Origin: Pedobacter schmidteae
Lineage (GTDB): Bacteria > Bacteroidota > Bacteroidia > Sphingobacteriales > Sphingobacteriaceae
Length of the DNA stretch: 64,000 nucleotides
Reading direction: 5' to 3'
Assembly (NCBI RefSeq): GCF_900564155.1
Contig: NZ_LS999839.1
Coordinates: 927,097-991,096 of the forward strand
Positions 1-7,936 of the stretch are shown piece by piece; positions within the stretch are counted from its first letter, which is position 1, and each line of letters starts with the position of its first letter. The notes under the pieces were generated by a model, which saw only the letters and a list, made by a program, of their open reading frames with translations, had not been told where the DNA came from and searched no databases. Made by a program: the position numbers and the translations under genes.

Positions 1-1736
1 CGGATGCACTGGGCGGCGCGGTAAATATCATCACCAATCGCGACAAAGGTAAATCGCTGGATGTGAGTTACAGCTATGGTTCTTTCAACACCCATCGTAC
101 AGCCATAAGCGGGAGTTATACCTATCCAAAAAGCGGTATAAAGGTAAATGTAAACTCGTATTATAATTACTCGGATAACAGTTACAAAATGAGGACCTAT
201 CCAAAAGCCAATGTATACCTGGATATAGAAACTCCCGATGGGAAAAATCTGGATACCATTCAATCGGCAAAAAGGTTTAATAATGACTACCAATCGTACA
301 TGGGCCAGTTGGAGTTTGGAGTTGCCGACAAAAAATGGGCAGATATTGCTGTAATTGGCCTAACCTATAACAATGTTTATAGCGAACGGCAAACAGGTGC
401 AACCCAGGAGATGGTACTGGCCAATGTGCACTCCAATAGCCACAGCCTTATACCCAGCTTTCGCTACCGCAAAAACAGATTGCTGGTTGACGGTTTGTCG
501 GCCACCATTTTTGCCAACATGTCTATCAGTAAAGAGGTACGGACAGATACCAGCTCTTATAAATTTTACAAATGGGACAGAAGTGCCAAATACTTCCCCA
601 ATAGTGCCGAACTAGGTGCAGAAAAGTCTATTCTTCATTACAATACCAACAATGCACTGGTACAGGCAAATCTGAATTATCAGCCTTCCGATCAGCACCT
701 GATCAATCTGAATTACAACCTGAACGCCAATACCCGCGAAGGCTATGATGAGATAGACCCTTACAACAAGACGTATAACAAAACCAATAGGGTATATAAA
801 ACCGTTTTAGGGTTAAGTTACCAGCAAAACTTTTTTAACAATAAGCTGATCAATTCATTTTTTGGAAAATACTTTGGATTTAACGGTCAGGGCAGCAGTG
901 CTGATAAAAAGGAGTCGGCGGCATTTTATGGGTATGGTATAGCTTCCAGCTATAGAATTTTTGAAGATCTGGGACTGAAGGTATCTTATGAACATGCATA
1001 CAGGCTGCCCGGGATGATTGAACTGTTTGGAAATGGCCTTGATGTGATGGGCAATAACAACCTGCAGCCAGAAAACAGCGACAACTACAACCTTGGGGCT
1101 TTCTTTAGCAAAGCCATCGGTAAACATCGCTTTAGTGCCGACGGGTCTGTGTTTTACAGAAATGCAAAGAATTACATCATTTCAAAGCGCTTTGAAGATG
1201 GCCCTTTAGGTGCCTATTCGTGGTCGACAAATGAAGGCGGAATAAAAATAAAAGGGGCCGATTTTGAAGTAAAGTATACTTATGGCGATTTATTATCGGC
1301 AATGGTAAACATGAGCTACTACGATGCGGTAGATCGTGAAAAATACATTAAAGGAACGGTAGACCGCGTAAAAATTACTTACGGCAGTCGCACGCCCAAC
1401 GAACCATGGTTATACGGCAACACCGATTTTAGCATCGGGAAAAGCAATGTATTTGGCGAAAAAGGCAACCGCCTGCAGTTAAACTGGTACATGCAGTTTG
1501 TAAACGAATTTGCAGTGAGCTGGTCCAAATTGGCCGATCCGTCAACCAAAGACTATATACCGGCCCAATGGATACAAAACGTTGCGGTAACGTATTCCAT
1601 AAAAAATGGCCGGTATAACCTTACCGCCGAAGGACGCAACCTGACCGATCAGATTGCCTACGACGTATTTAAGCAGCAAAAACCCGGTCGGGCCATTTTT
1701 GTGAAACTGAGATATAATATCCATTCATTTCAATAA
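1..1736 (+). CDS. TonB-dependent receptor, XusA-like (5' truncated by window edge)
   Basis: The reading frame is open from base 3, so the gene begins before the window; the GTG at 63 is an internal codon, not a start. The first visible residues (ALGGAVNIIT) are the end of a TonB plug domain. The rest is a typical outer-membrane beta-barrel: alternating aromatic strands, a YRLPGMIELFG segment and NLQPENSDNYNLG, both common in iron and siderophore receptors, and a C-terminal strand ending in an aromatic-rich stretch. It would import a TonB-energised ligand through the outer membrane. The DUF4374 lipoprotein starts 12 bp downstream and a PepSY protein follows, the arrangement of XusABC in Bacteroides thetaiotaomicron. 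The xenosiderophore role is inferred from that gene order; the family call itself is firm. Confidence 0.9.
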   Translation, partial: DALGGAVNIITNRDKGKSLDVSYSYGSFNTHRTAISGSYTYPKSGIKVNVNSYYNYSDNSYKMRTYPKANVYLDIETPDGKNLDTIQSAKRFNNDYQSYMGQLEFGVADKKWADIAVIGLTYNNVYSERQTGATQEMVLANVHSNSHSLIPSFRYRKNRLLVDGLSATIFANMSISKEVRTDTSSYKFYKWDRSAKYFPNSAELGAEKSILHYNTNNALVQANLNYQPSDQHLINLNYNLNANTREGYDEIDPYNKTYNKTNRVYKTVLGLSYQQNFFNNKLINSFFGKYFGFNGQGSSADKKESAAFYGYGIASSYRIFEDLGLKVSYEHAYRLPGMIELFGNGLDVMGNNNLQPENSDNYNLGAFFSKAIGKHRFSADGSVFYRNAKNYIISKRFEDGPLGAYSWSTNEGGIKIKGADFEVKYTYGDLLSAMVNMSYYDAVDREKYIKGTVDRVKITYGSRTPNEPWLYGNTDFSIGKSNVFGEKGNRLQLNWYMQFVNEFAVSWSKLADPSTKDYIPAQWIQNVAVTYSIKNGRYNLTAEGRNLTDQIAYDVFKQQKPGRAIFVKLRYNIHSFQ

Positions 1737-1748
1737 ATCAATATAAAT

Positions 1749-2978
1749 ATGTTTAACAAATTTAAAAATCGCACGCTGCTATTTGCAGGGGCGCTATTTA
1801 TGGCAGCATCAATTGCCGCTTGTAGTAAATCTGATGGCGACAAAGCGCCTGATCCGGCTGCCAAGCCAAACTTCGCGTTATGGTACAGCACAGCCAATGG
1901 CTCCTACCTGTTGCCTATTGCCGACCTGATGACAGGCACCATTTCGCCCATCGGTAAAGGGACCGACGTAACAAACATCTTTACCTGGGAGGAAAACATC
2001 ATACAAAAAGGGAACATTTACTACCATCTTGAGCCCAACTCTGCTAAGTTTGGAAAATACAGTTTCGAAAACGGGACCTTACAAACCATCAAAGTAATCC
2101 CTTTTACCGCTATGTCTTATTTATACCTGGGATGGCATGTATGGTTAGATGACAAGACCCTGATGATAGGTGGACGCGGCAACAGCGAATATGCGGTGAT
2201 TGATGTAAATGCCATGAATGTCATAAAAAGCGGCACATTTGATACCGGCAAGGAAGTACCGCCCGACCATTCGCTATCTGTACATTCCATCATCCCGCAG
2301 GGAGGAAAGATATTCCTGGGCTTTGGACTGAAAAACAAAATTACCAGCAAAAGCTATGATACCGCTTATACCGCTACCCTGAACTACCCTGCTATGGATA
2401 ACTTTAAAATTACCGGCAAGGATACACGTTCTGCTCCGCTGGGTGCTTTACGCAACGGATATTTTCACAAATTTACCGACAATGGCAATACCTACGTGCT
2501 TACACATCCTATGCCAATGCTTGGTGGTAATAAACCCAACATGCCAACCGGATTTTTCCGTATAAAAGAAGGCGCAACTGTTACCGATCCGGGATATTTC
2601 TTCAACATCAGTGCCATCACTCAAGGTGATAATCAGCTTGGCGTTGCTTACTTAGGAAACGGAAGAGCACTATTGATCAATGCTCGTGATGCCAAAAACG
2701 TGGTCAAAGAAAAAGATGACTGGTGGTACAAACCGATGTGGGAATACATTGTAGTAGATGTAAATACACAACAGGTAGTAAAAAAACTGAACTTCCCGGG
2801 CCTGCTAAATTCCCGTTCGGCAGTAGTACATGATGGTAAAGCTTACATCGCCGTCAACGATCCTACAGCCGATGCCATCTACATTTGGGAATACGACTCC
2901 AAAACAGATAAGCTTACAAAAGGCGCTAAAATTGAAGGTGGAGACAATGACACGCCTGTACTTTATAAGTTAAACTAA
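1749..2978 (+). CDS. DUF4374 lipoprotein, XusB-like surface siderophore-binding candidate
   Basis: A 409-aa protein with a type II signal peptide: hydrophobic residues 9-23, lipobox ending at Cys25 (SIAAC). After the lipobox comes an acidic/polar linker, then repeats of about 50 residues (DDKTLMIGGRG, GKIFLGFG, NGRALLINARD, DGKAYIAVND) consistent with a beta-propeller. DUF4374 proteins are usually encoded between a TonB receptor and a PepSY protein; the characterised B. thetaiotaomicron XusB binds siderophores at the cell surface. The same role is inferred here from length, fold pattern and position. It is 12 bp from the receptor gene, so probably co-transcribed, and is followed by an intrinsic terminator. 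Confidence 0.85.
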   Translation: MFNKFKNRTLLFAGALFMAASIAACSKSDGDKAPDPAAKPNFALWYSTANGSYLLPIADLMTGTISPIGKGTDVTNIFTWEENIIQKGNIYYHLEPNSAKFGKYSFENGTLQTIKVIPFTAMSYLYLGWHVWLDDKTLMIGGRGNSEYAVIDVNAMNVIKSGTFDTGKEVPPDHSLSVHSIIPQGGKIFLGFGLKNKITSKSYDTAYTATLNYPAMDNFKITGKDTRSAPLGALRNGYFHKFTDNGNTYVLTHPMPMLGGNKPNMPTGFFRIKEGATVTDPGYFFNISAITQGDNQLGVAYLGNGRALLINARDAKNVVKEKDDWWYKPMWEYIVVDVNTQQVVKKLNFPGLLNSRSAVVHDGKAYIAVNDPTADAIYIWEYDSKTDKLTKGAKIEGGDNDTPVLYKLN

Positions 2979-2997
2979 AAACCGCTCTAAAATTGCG

Positions 2998-3026
2998 AAA
3001 GGGCAACATAAATAGTTGCCCTTTTT
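2998..3026 (+). terminator. Intrinsic terminator or attenuator between the XusB-like and XusC-like genes
   Basis: GGGCAAC (3001-3007) and GTTGCCC (3015-3021) form a perfect 7-bp stem with a 7-nt loop, followed by five T residues (3022-3026). It lies 20 bp after the DUF4374 stop and only 12 bp before the PepSY start. It would reduce read-through into the downstream genes, making the first two genes the most expressed. Confidence 0.8.
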
Positions 3027-3037
3027 AGCTTATTTAA

Positions 3038-4171
3038 ATGATGAGATCTTTACTATCCAAAATAAATGCATGGTTGCACCTGTGGCTCGGACTGGCTTCA
3101 GGAATTGTAGTCGTTATCCTCAGTATAACCGGATGCATCCTGGTATTTGAACATGAAATTAAAAGCCTGACCTCGCCATGGCTACATGCCGAGCGACCGG
3201 CAAATGCCAAAGTACTGGCCCCTTCCGTATTGCATCGCTCAGTTGAGCAGGCATTACCGGGCAAGCATATTGAATCGGTATGGTATCACGGTGAAAACCG
3301 TACCGCGCATTTCAGCATACACGAATCGGACTCCATGGTATATGTAAACCCTTATACGGCCGAAGTGATTGCCATGGTTGACCATGAAGATTTTTTTCAC
3401 TTTATTGATGAAGGCCATCGTCACCTCTGGATTCCCGGCAAACTGGGTAAACAAATTGTGGGCTGGTCTACCTTTATCTTCTTTCTCTTACTCATTAGCG
3501 GCATCATTTTATGGTGGCCAAAAAAATGGACTAAAAAGACACGCGAACAAAGCTTTAAGGTTAAATGGAAGGCGCGTTTTAAGCGTTTAAATTACGACCT
3601 GCATAATGTGTTGGGCTTCTATTCTTTATTGATAGCCATACTAATGGCGGTTACCGGCCTCATCATGAGCTTCTCGTGGTTCGGCAAAGGTGTTTACTGG
3701 CTAACCGGAGGGGAAAATACTCCACGAAAGAAAAGACAAAAAACAGAAGTTTCGGGTCCTGCTGTAAATACTGCATTACAAAATGCCGACCTGATCTGGC
3801 ACAAAGTAGTCAATGAAATTGCCTTGTACAACAAAGATCAGGTGATTATACACTTTGCAGAAAAACCAGATGAGGCCATTTATGCCTGTACAGACATGAC
3901 GCTGGGTTTCTGGAGGGATCTTAATTTTGATCCTTTAACCCTCGAATTGCTTCCCAATTCAACAAAACGTTTGGGAGACCTTAAGTTCCCCGATAAAATA
4001 CGCAAACTGAATTACGCCATCCATGTGGGCGCAATAGGCGGACTGACGACAAAAATATTATACTTTCTGGCCAGCCTCATTTGTGCCAGTCTGCCCATCA
4101 CCGGATTTTACATCTGGTGGGGAAAAAAGAAAAAAAAGAACAAGCCCAGGCCGGCTTTAAGCACCTTATAA
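3038..4171 (+). CDS. PepSY-associated TM helix protein, XusC-like inner-membrane component
   Basis: A 377-aa inner-membrane protein of the PepSY-TM family. TM1 is at about 15-37 (LGLASGIVVVILSITGCILVF) with His residues just before it. A PepSY-like periplasmic part follows, then HLWIPGKLGKQIVGW before TM2 (about 145-160), TM3 (about 198-222) and TM4 near the C-terminus (about 335-360), ending in a Lys-rich cytoplasmic tail. In siderophore loci these proteins are thought to be ferric-siderophore reductases or heme-binding membrane proteins. The start could be ATG 3038 or 3041; only 1 bp separates it from the next gene. Function is inferred from family and context. Confidence 0.85.
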   Translation: MMRSLLSKINAWLHLWLGLASGIVVVILSITGCILVFEHEIKSLTSPWLHAERPANAKVLAPSVLHRSVEQALPGKHIESVWYHGENRTAHFSIHESDSMVYVNPYTAEVIAMVDHEDFFHFIDEGHRHLWIPGKLGKQIVGWSTFIFFLLLISGIILWWPKKWTKKTREQSFKVKWKARFKRLNYDLHNVLGFYSLLIAILMAVTGLIMSFSWFGKGVYWLTGGENTPRKKRQKTEVSGPAVNTALQNADLIWHKVVNEIALYNKDQVIIHFAEKPDEAIYACTDMTLGFWRDLNFDPLTLELLPNSTKRLGDLKFPDKIRKLNYAIHVGAIGGLTTKILYFLASLICASLPITGFYIWWGKKKKKNKPRPALSTL

Positions 4172-4172
4172 G

Positions 4173-6602
4173 ATGATAAAAACATATATAGCTGCCTTTC
4201 TTTGTATCCTTTCTGTTGCTGCATCGGCACAGAAAAAGATATCGGGCAAGATATTGGATGAAAATGCGCAGCACATTCCATTTGCTTCCGTTACAATATT
4301 ACGATCTGCCGATTCGGTAAAAACCCATACCGCAATGACTGATACCGCAGGAAACTTTATCCTGACAGACCTGAAAAATGGAAAATACCTGATCAAAATC
4401 AGCTGCATCGGCTATCAGGATTACTATTCTCCTGTGATTGAACTAAACGAATCCCGGAATCAGCACCATCTTGGCCTGATCCGCTTAAATACTGACAATC
4501 GATTGCTGAATACGGTAAATATTAGCGGGCAACGCCCTTTAATTGAGCAAACACTGGACAGGACAGTGATGAATATCGAAAAAAGTATCCTTGCTGAAGG
4601 TAACACCGCATTGGAACTGCTCAGCAAAGCACCAGGTTTAACTGTCTCGGAAAGCGGAGAAGTATCGTTAAAGGGCCGCCCAGGCACTACGGTAATGATC
4701 AATGGAAAACCCACCTACCTATCGGGCGATCAGCTGGCCAATTTATTAAAAGGTACCAGTTCGTCTTCCATTTCCCGCATTGAAATAATGTCAAACCCTA
4801 CTGCCCAGTTTGATGCCTCGGGCAGCGGTGGAATTGTAAACATCATCATGAAGAAAAACCTGCTCACCGGGTTTAATGGAAACATCAACGGAAACATAGG
4901 CGTAGGACGTGGACTCAGGCACAGCGAAGGCATTAGCCTCAGTTATAACACCAATAAGCTAAACCTTTATGGCAGTTACAGCGCCCACAATCAGAACCTG
5001 GAAAGCAGCAGTCGGGCTGAACGCAAATTCTACAACGGCAATCTGATCAACAATCCAGCCTTGGTGCAAAGTACACTGCAGGAAAATCGGGAAAAGGCAA
5101 AACTCCGGGCCCATAATTTCCGGATTGGGGCAGACCTCAATCTTGACGAAAAGAATACCCTGGGCTTTTTGATGAATGGCGCAATAGGGAAATATCCAAC
5201 AACCCAGCCCAGCAGCAATCGGCTGTTTAATGCAAACGCCGCAGCAAGCAGGATCGCATTGACCGAAACTACCGATCGCGAGAACTGGACAGACCTTCTT
5301 TACAACATCAACTATGTACATAAGTTCGATAAAAATGGTCATGAATTGAAGGCTGATGTAGATTACATTTACCATTTCTCCAGAATGAACCAGTTACTGA
5401 ATACCCGATACCTGGCTGCTGATGGGACACCTTCGGCACTTTCTTCCGGGCGCAGGGGCAACATCCCTTCCAACGACGATGTCTATGCAGGTAAGATTGA
5501 TTATATCTTGCCACTAAGCAAAGTATCTAAACTGGAAGCCGGCTGGAAAGGGAGCTATGTGCGCACCGAAAACAACCTACAATACGACACCTTGAAAACC
5601 GGACAATATGTGCCGGATGCCAGTACCAGTAACCATTTCATTTACAAAGAAAATATCCAGGCAGCCTATGTTAACTTCAATACCAGCTGGAATAAATATC
5701 AGCTTCAGGCAGGACTTCGTGCCGAATTTACTGGTACAAAAGGCGAACAGCTCACCTCAAACACTTCTTTTAAACGAAACTACCTGGGCATTTTTCCAAG
5801 TGTATTCCTTACCCGGGATTTTAATGAAGCACACCAATTAAAAACAGGCTATAGCCGCCGCATCAAACGACCAGGCTATTGGGACCTGAACCCCTTTAGG
5901 GTATACGACGACCCCTTCACTTTTTACGAGGGAAATCCATATCTGAAACCTTCTATAGTAAATGCCATTGAGCTTGGGTATGCATTTAAGTCCCAATATT
6001 TTGTCACATTGAGTTATAACCATACCGGCGATGTAATAGCCGAACAACTTGGTCAGCTTGGCCAAGAAAACATCACCTTCGAACGTCCGGAAAACATGGG
6101 CTCATTTGATAACCTGGGTATCAGCTTCACCACTTCCGTACAGCCTTTTAAATGGTGGACAGGTAGTCAGTTTTTAAATTTATACCACAACAGGTACAAA
6201 ATTGCAGGCAACACGGCCAACCTGGTCAACAGCGGAAATACTTTAAGTTTTAATTCGCAAAACACCTTTGCCTTAGGCAAGGGATGGAAAGCTGAGCTGA
6301 GTGCCTTTTACATTTCACAGGAAACATCCGGAATTAGCACAACGCGACCATATCACACCATCTCGTCGGGTATACAAAAAGAAATCTTCAAGGGAAAGGG
6401 CAATGTGAAATTTATGGTCAATGATATTTTTGAAGGCTACCGCATCAAAAGAAAAATGGCTTATGAAACCGTTTTGTTCCAAAGCAGCAGAATTTCGGAC
6501 AGCAGATATGGCACCCTATCGTTTAGCTACCATTTTGGCAAAAAAGGCCAGGCATCAAATGAAAGAAGCACCAGCAGTGAAGAAATAAAAGGGAGAATGT
6601 AA
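4173..6602 (+). CDS. Outer-membrane beta-barrel (TonB-dependent receptor family) with carboxypeptidase-regulatory-like N-terminus
   Basis: An 809-aa protein with a signal peptide (1-19, ending SAQ). A carboxypeptidase-regulatory-like beta-sandwich spans about 22-105 (GKILDENAQHIPFASVTI). A plug-like domain spans about 110-225, including ALELLSKAPGL, VMINGKP and GSGGIVNIIMKKN. The remainder is a barrel. This type (outer-membrane beta-barrel family 3) is common in Bacteroidota and has no single known substrate. It follows the PepSY gene by 1 bp, suggesting translation in the same transcript and a link to metal or siderophore import. The C-terminus is a Ser/Glu-rich tail after the last strand (YHFGKKG), so it does not end on the canonical terminal aromatic. 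Confidence 0.85.
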   Translation: MIKTYIAAFLCILSVAASAQKKISGKILDENAQHIPFASVTILRSADSVKTHTAMTDTAGNFILTDLKNGKYLIKISCIGYQDYYSPVIELNESRNQHHLGLIRLNTDNRLLNTVNISGQRPLIEQTLDRTVMNIEKSILAEGNTALELLSKAPGLTVSESGEVSLKGRPGTTVMINGKPTYLSGDQLANLLKGTSSSSISRIEIMSNPTAQFDASGSGGIVNIIMKKNLLTGFNGNINGNIGVGRGLRHSEGISLSYNTNKLNLYGSYSAHNQNLESSSRAERKFYNGNLINNPALVQSTLQENREKAKLRAHNFRIGADLNLDEKNTLGFLMNGAIGKYPTTQPSSNRLFNANAAASRIALTETTDRENWTDLLYNINYVHKFDKNGHELKADVDYIYHFSRMNQLLNTRYLAADGTPSALSSGRRGNIPSNDDVYAGKIDYILPLSKVSKLEAGWKGSYVRTENNLQYDTLKTGQYVPDASTSNHFIYKENIQAAYVNFNTSWNKYQLQAGLRAEFTGTKGEQLTSNTSFKRNYLGIFPSVFLTRDFNEAHQLKTGYSRRIKRPGYWDLNPFRVYDDPFTFYEGNPYLKPSIVNAIELGYAFKSQYFVTLSYNHTGDVIAEQLGQLGQENITFERPENMGSFDNLGISFTTSVQPFKWWTGSQFLNLYHNRYKIAGNTANLVNSGNTLSFNSQNTFALGKGWKAELSAFYISQETSGISTTRPYHTISSGIQKEIFKGKGNVKFMVNDIFEGYRIKRKMAYETVLFQSSRISDSRYGTLSFSYHFGKKGQASNERSTSSEEIKGRM

Positions 6603-6650
6603 TTATCTGCAAATTTTATTAAATTCGATTGCATTTAAATAAATAAACTC

Positions 6651-7268
6651 ATGCTTAGAAAAACAATGATTGCAGGCATCGCATTTTTAATGCTTTCTTG
6701 CGGTAATGAAAAAAAAGAAGAAAACAGTAGCGGAGGAATTAGTGAGGCGATTAACAATGTGAGCAACCTGAACAAAATGGCCAAATCGGCCGACAAGCTG
6801 GAAGAGCTATCGGGCAAGCTAAAAGCAATGACGCCACTAACAAACGATGAGCTGAAAGCGGTAGTTCCGGAAACCTTAAATGGCTTAAAGAGAAAAAGCT
6901 TTACAGCTGGTGGCTTTGCAGCAGTAAGTGGAATGAGCTCTATTGAAGCAGAATACGGAGATGATGTAAAAACGGTAAAGGTTAGTGTTATGGACGGAGC
7001 AGGTGAAGCAGGAAGCGCTATTGTGTCATTAATGGCAATGACTCTAGCTATGGATACGGAATCTGAATCAAATGGTACAAAAACCAAAACAGCTGAGGTA
7101 AATGGTATCCGCTCTGTAACGGAAGAAACCAAGTCGGAAAGTTCGGTAAGCTCATCCATCAAATATCTATACAAAGACAGGTATTCGATTAGCTTAGATG
7201 GAAGCGGATATAGTCTGTCGGAATTGGAAGGATTCATGAAGAGCCTGAACACCAGCAGCCTAAAATAA
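6651..7268 (+). CDS. Small lipoprotein of unknown function
   Basis: A 205-aa protein with a short lipoprotein signal (hydrophobic 5-15, Cys17 in MLSCGN) and a charged Ser/Glu-rich linker. A helical stretch at about 40-75 (MAKSADKLEELSGKLKAM) precedes a mixed region (RKSFTAGGFAAVSGMSSIEAEYG, KVSVMDGAG). It is not a family I recognise by name. It sits 48 bp after the TonB-receptor-like gene and just before a strong intrinsic terminator, so it is probably the last gene of that transcript. A 218-aa open frame runs antisense through it, but only this strand has a lipobox and a matching terminator. Confidence 0.75.
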   Translation: MLRKTMIAGIAFLMLSCGNEKKEENSSGGISEAINNVSNLNKMAKSADKLEELSGKLKAMTPLTNDELKAVVPETLNGLKRKSFTAGGFAAVSGMSSIEAEYGDDVKTVKVSVMDGAGEAGSAIVSLMAMTLAMDTESESNGTKTKTAEVNGIRSVTEETKSESSVSSSIKYLYKDRYSISLDGSGYSLSELEGFMKSLNTSSLK

Positions 7269-7273
7269 CTGAC

Positions 7274-7308
7274 AAAAAAAAGCTTTGACATCCATCAAAG
7301 CTTTTTTT
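7274..7308 (+). terminator. Strong intrinsic terminator (bidirectional)
   Basis: AAAAAAAGCTTTGA (7274-7287) pairs with TCAAAGCTTTTTTT (7295-7308) around a 7-nt loop. The T-run on both strands makes it usable in either direction; it lies 6 bp after the lipoprotein gene. Confidence 0.9.
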
Positions 7309-7493
7309 ATCAACTAAACCTAAACTTATAAATACTAACCAAATATTTATACTGCAAAAGTAAGGGACCGATATAAACACCATGTTAACTTATCATCACC
7401 TGTTGATAATGTACCAAAAACGTAACATTAGCACAGCAATGAGTTAAAACAAGTAGCCGTGTTTTGGCTTTATAAGAACTTATAAAGTTTAGC

Positions 7494-7724
7494 ATGAAAA
7501 AAACAGCAATAAACATCAGCTCCGATCTGCAAAAATTCATTGACAAGTTTGAACCGAACAAATTTAAGCTCATGGCCCGTGGGATTGAAATCCGTGGCAT
7601 CAATGACATGCATAAAAACATCAGTCAGGCCAAAGCACTTATAGAAAAATTAAACCTGAACCTGACGGTATCCCATAATGCCGAAATGTTAAGTTATGGT
7701 GGTTTTGAAGTGAACAATACCTAA
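7494..7724 (+). CDS. Small protein of unknown function (76 aa)
   Basis: The ORF starts with ATG followed by Lys-rich MKKTAINI and has a mixed helical composition (DLQKFIDKF, ISQAKALIEKLNLNL) with no signal peptide or membrane segment. It stands alone between the terminator at 7274-7308 and the palindromic element at 7767-7887. The codon use looks like that of its neighbours. I do not recognise a family. It could be an orphan regulator or a stress-related small protein, or a chance ORF. Confidence 0.5.
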   Translation: MKKTAINISSDLQKFIDKFEPNKFKLMARGIEIRGINDMHKNISQAKALIEKLNLNLTVSHNAEMLSYGGFEVNNT

Positions 7725-7766
7725 CGCATTTTGCAAAGTGTGAACCCACTTCATTACTGATATATT

Positions 7767-7887
7767 AGGCTGTATCATTAATCCAATTTATGCCATTTTA
7801 TGCGTTTCGTCATCCTGACCTGGGGTGCAGCGGAAAGCTACAATGTAAATTTATTTCAGGATGACGACGGAATTAACGATACAGCCT
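7767..7887. repeat. 121-bp nested palindromic element (MITE/REP-like)
   Basis: The outer ends AGGCTGTATCATTAATCC (7767-7784) and the right arm at 7869-7887 are inverted repeats with few mismatches. Inside, CGTCATCCTGA (7808-7818) and TCAGGATGACG (7856-7866) are perfectly inverted. Only about 37 bp lies between the inner arms, too little to code. It fills the gap between the small ORF and the converging symporter gene. The symmetry suggests a non-autonomous mobile or REP-type element, or a large bidirectional hairpin. Confidence 0.75.
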
Positions 7888-7936
7888 CATATTCTTTAAA
7901 TCACTAAATATATAGCCCATGGTTTAAACCGTCTTG

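Noticed and set aside
4959..5375. 138-aa open frame on the minus strand
   Set aside because: Antisense to the TonB-receptor-like barrel, with no signal or motif.
6635..7291. 218-aa open frame on the minus strand, longer than the lipoprotein gene it overlaps
   Set aside because: The + strand frame has a lipobox and is followed by a terminator at the right place; the antisense product is a low-complexity Ser/Leu-rich string typical of a shadow frame.
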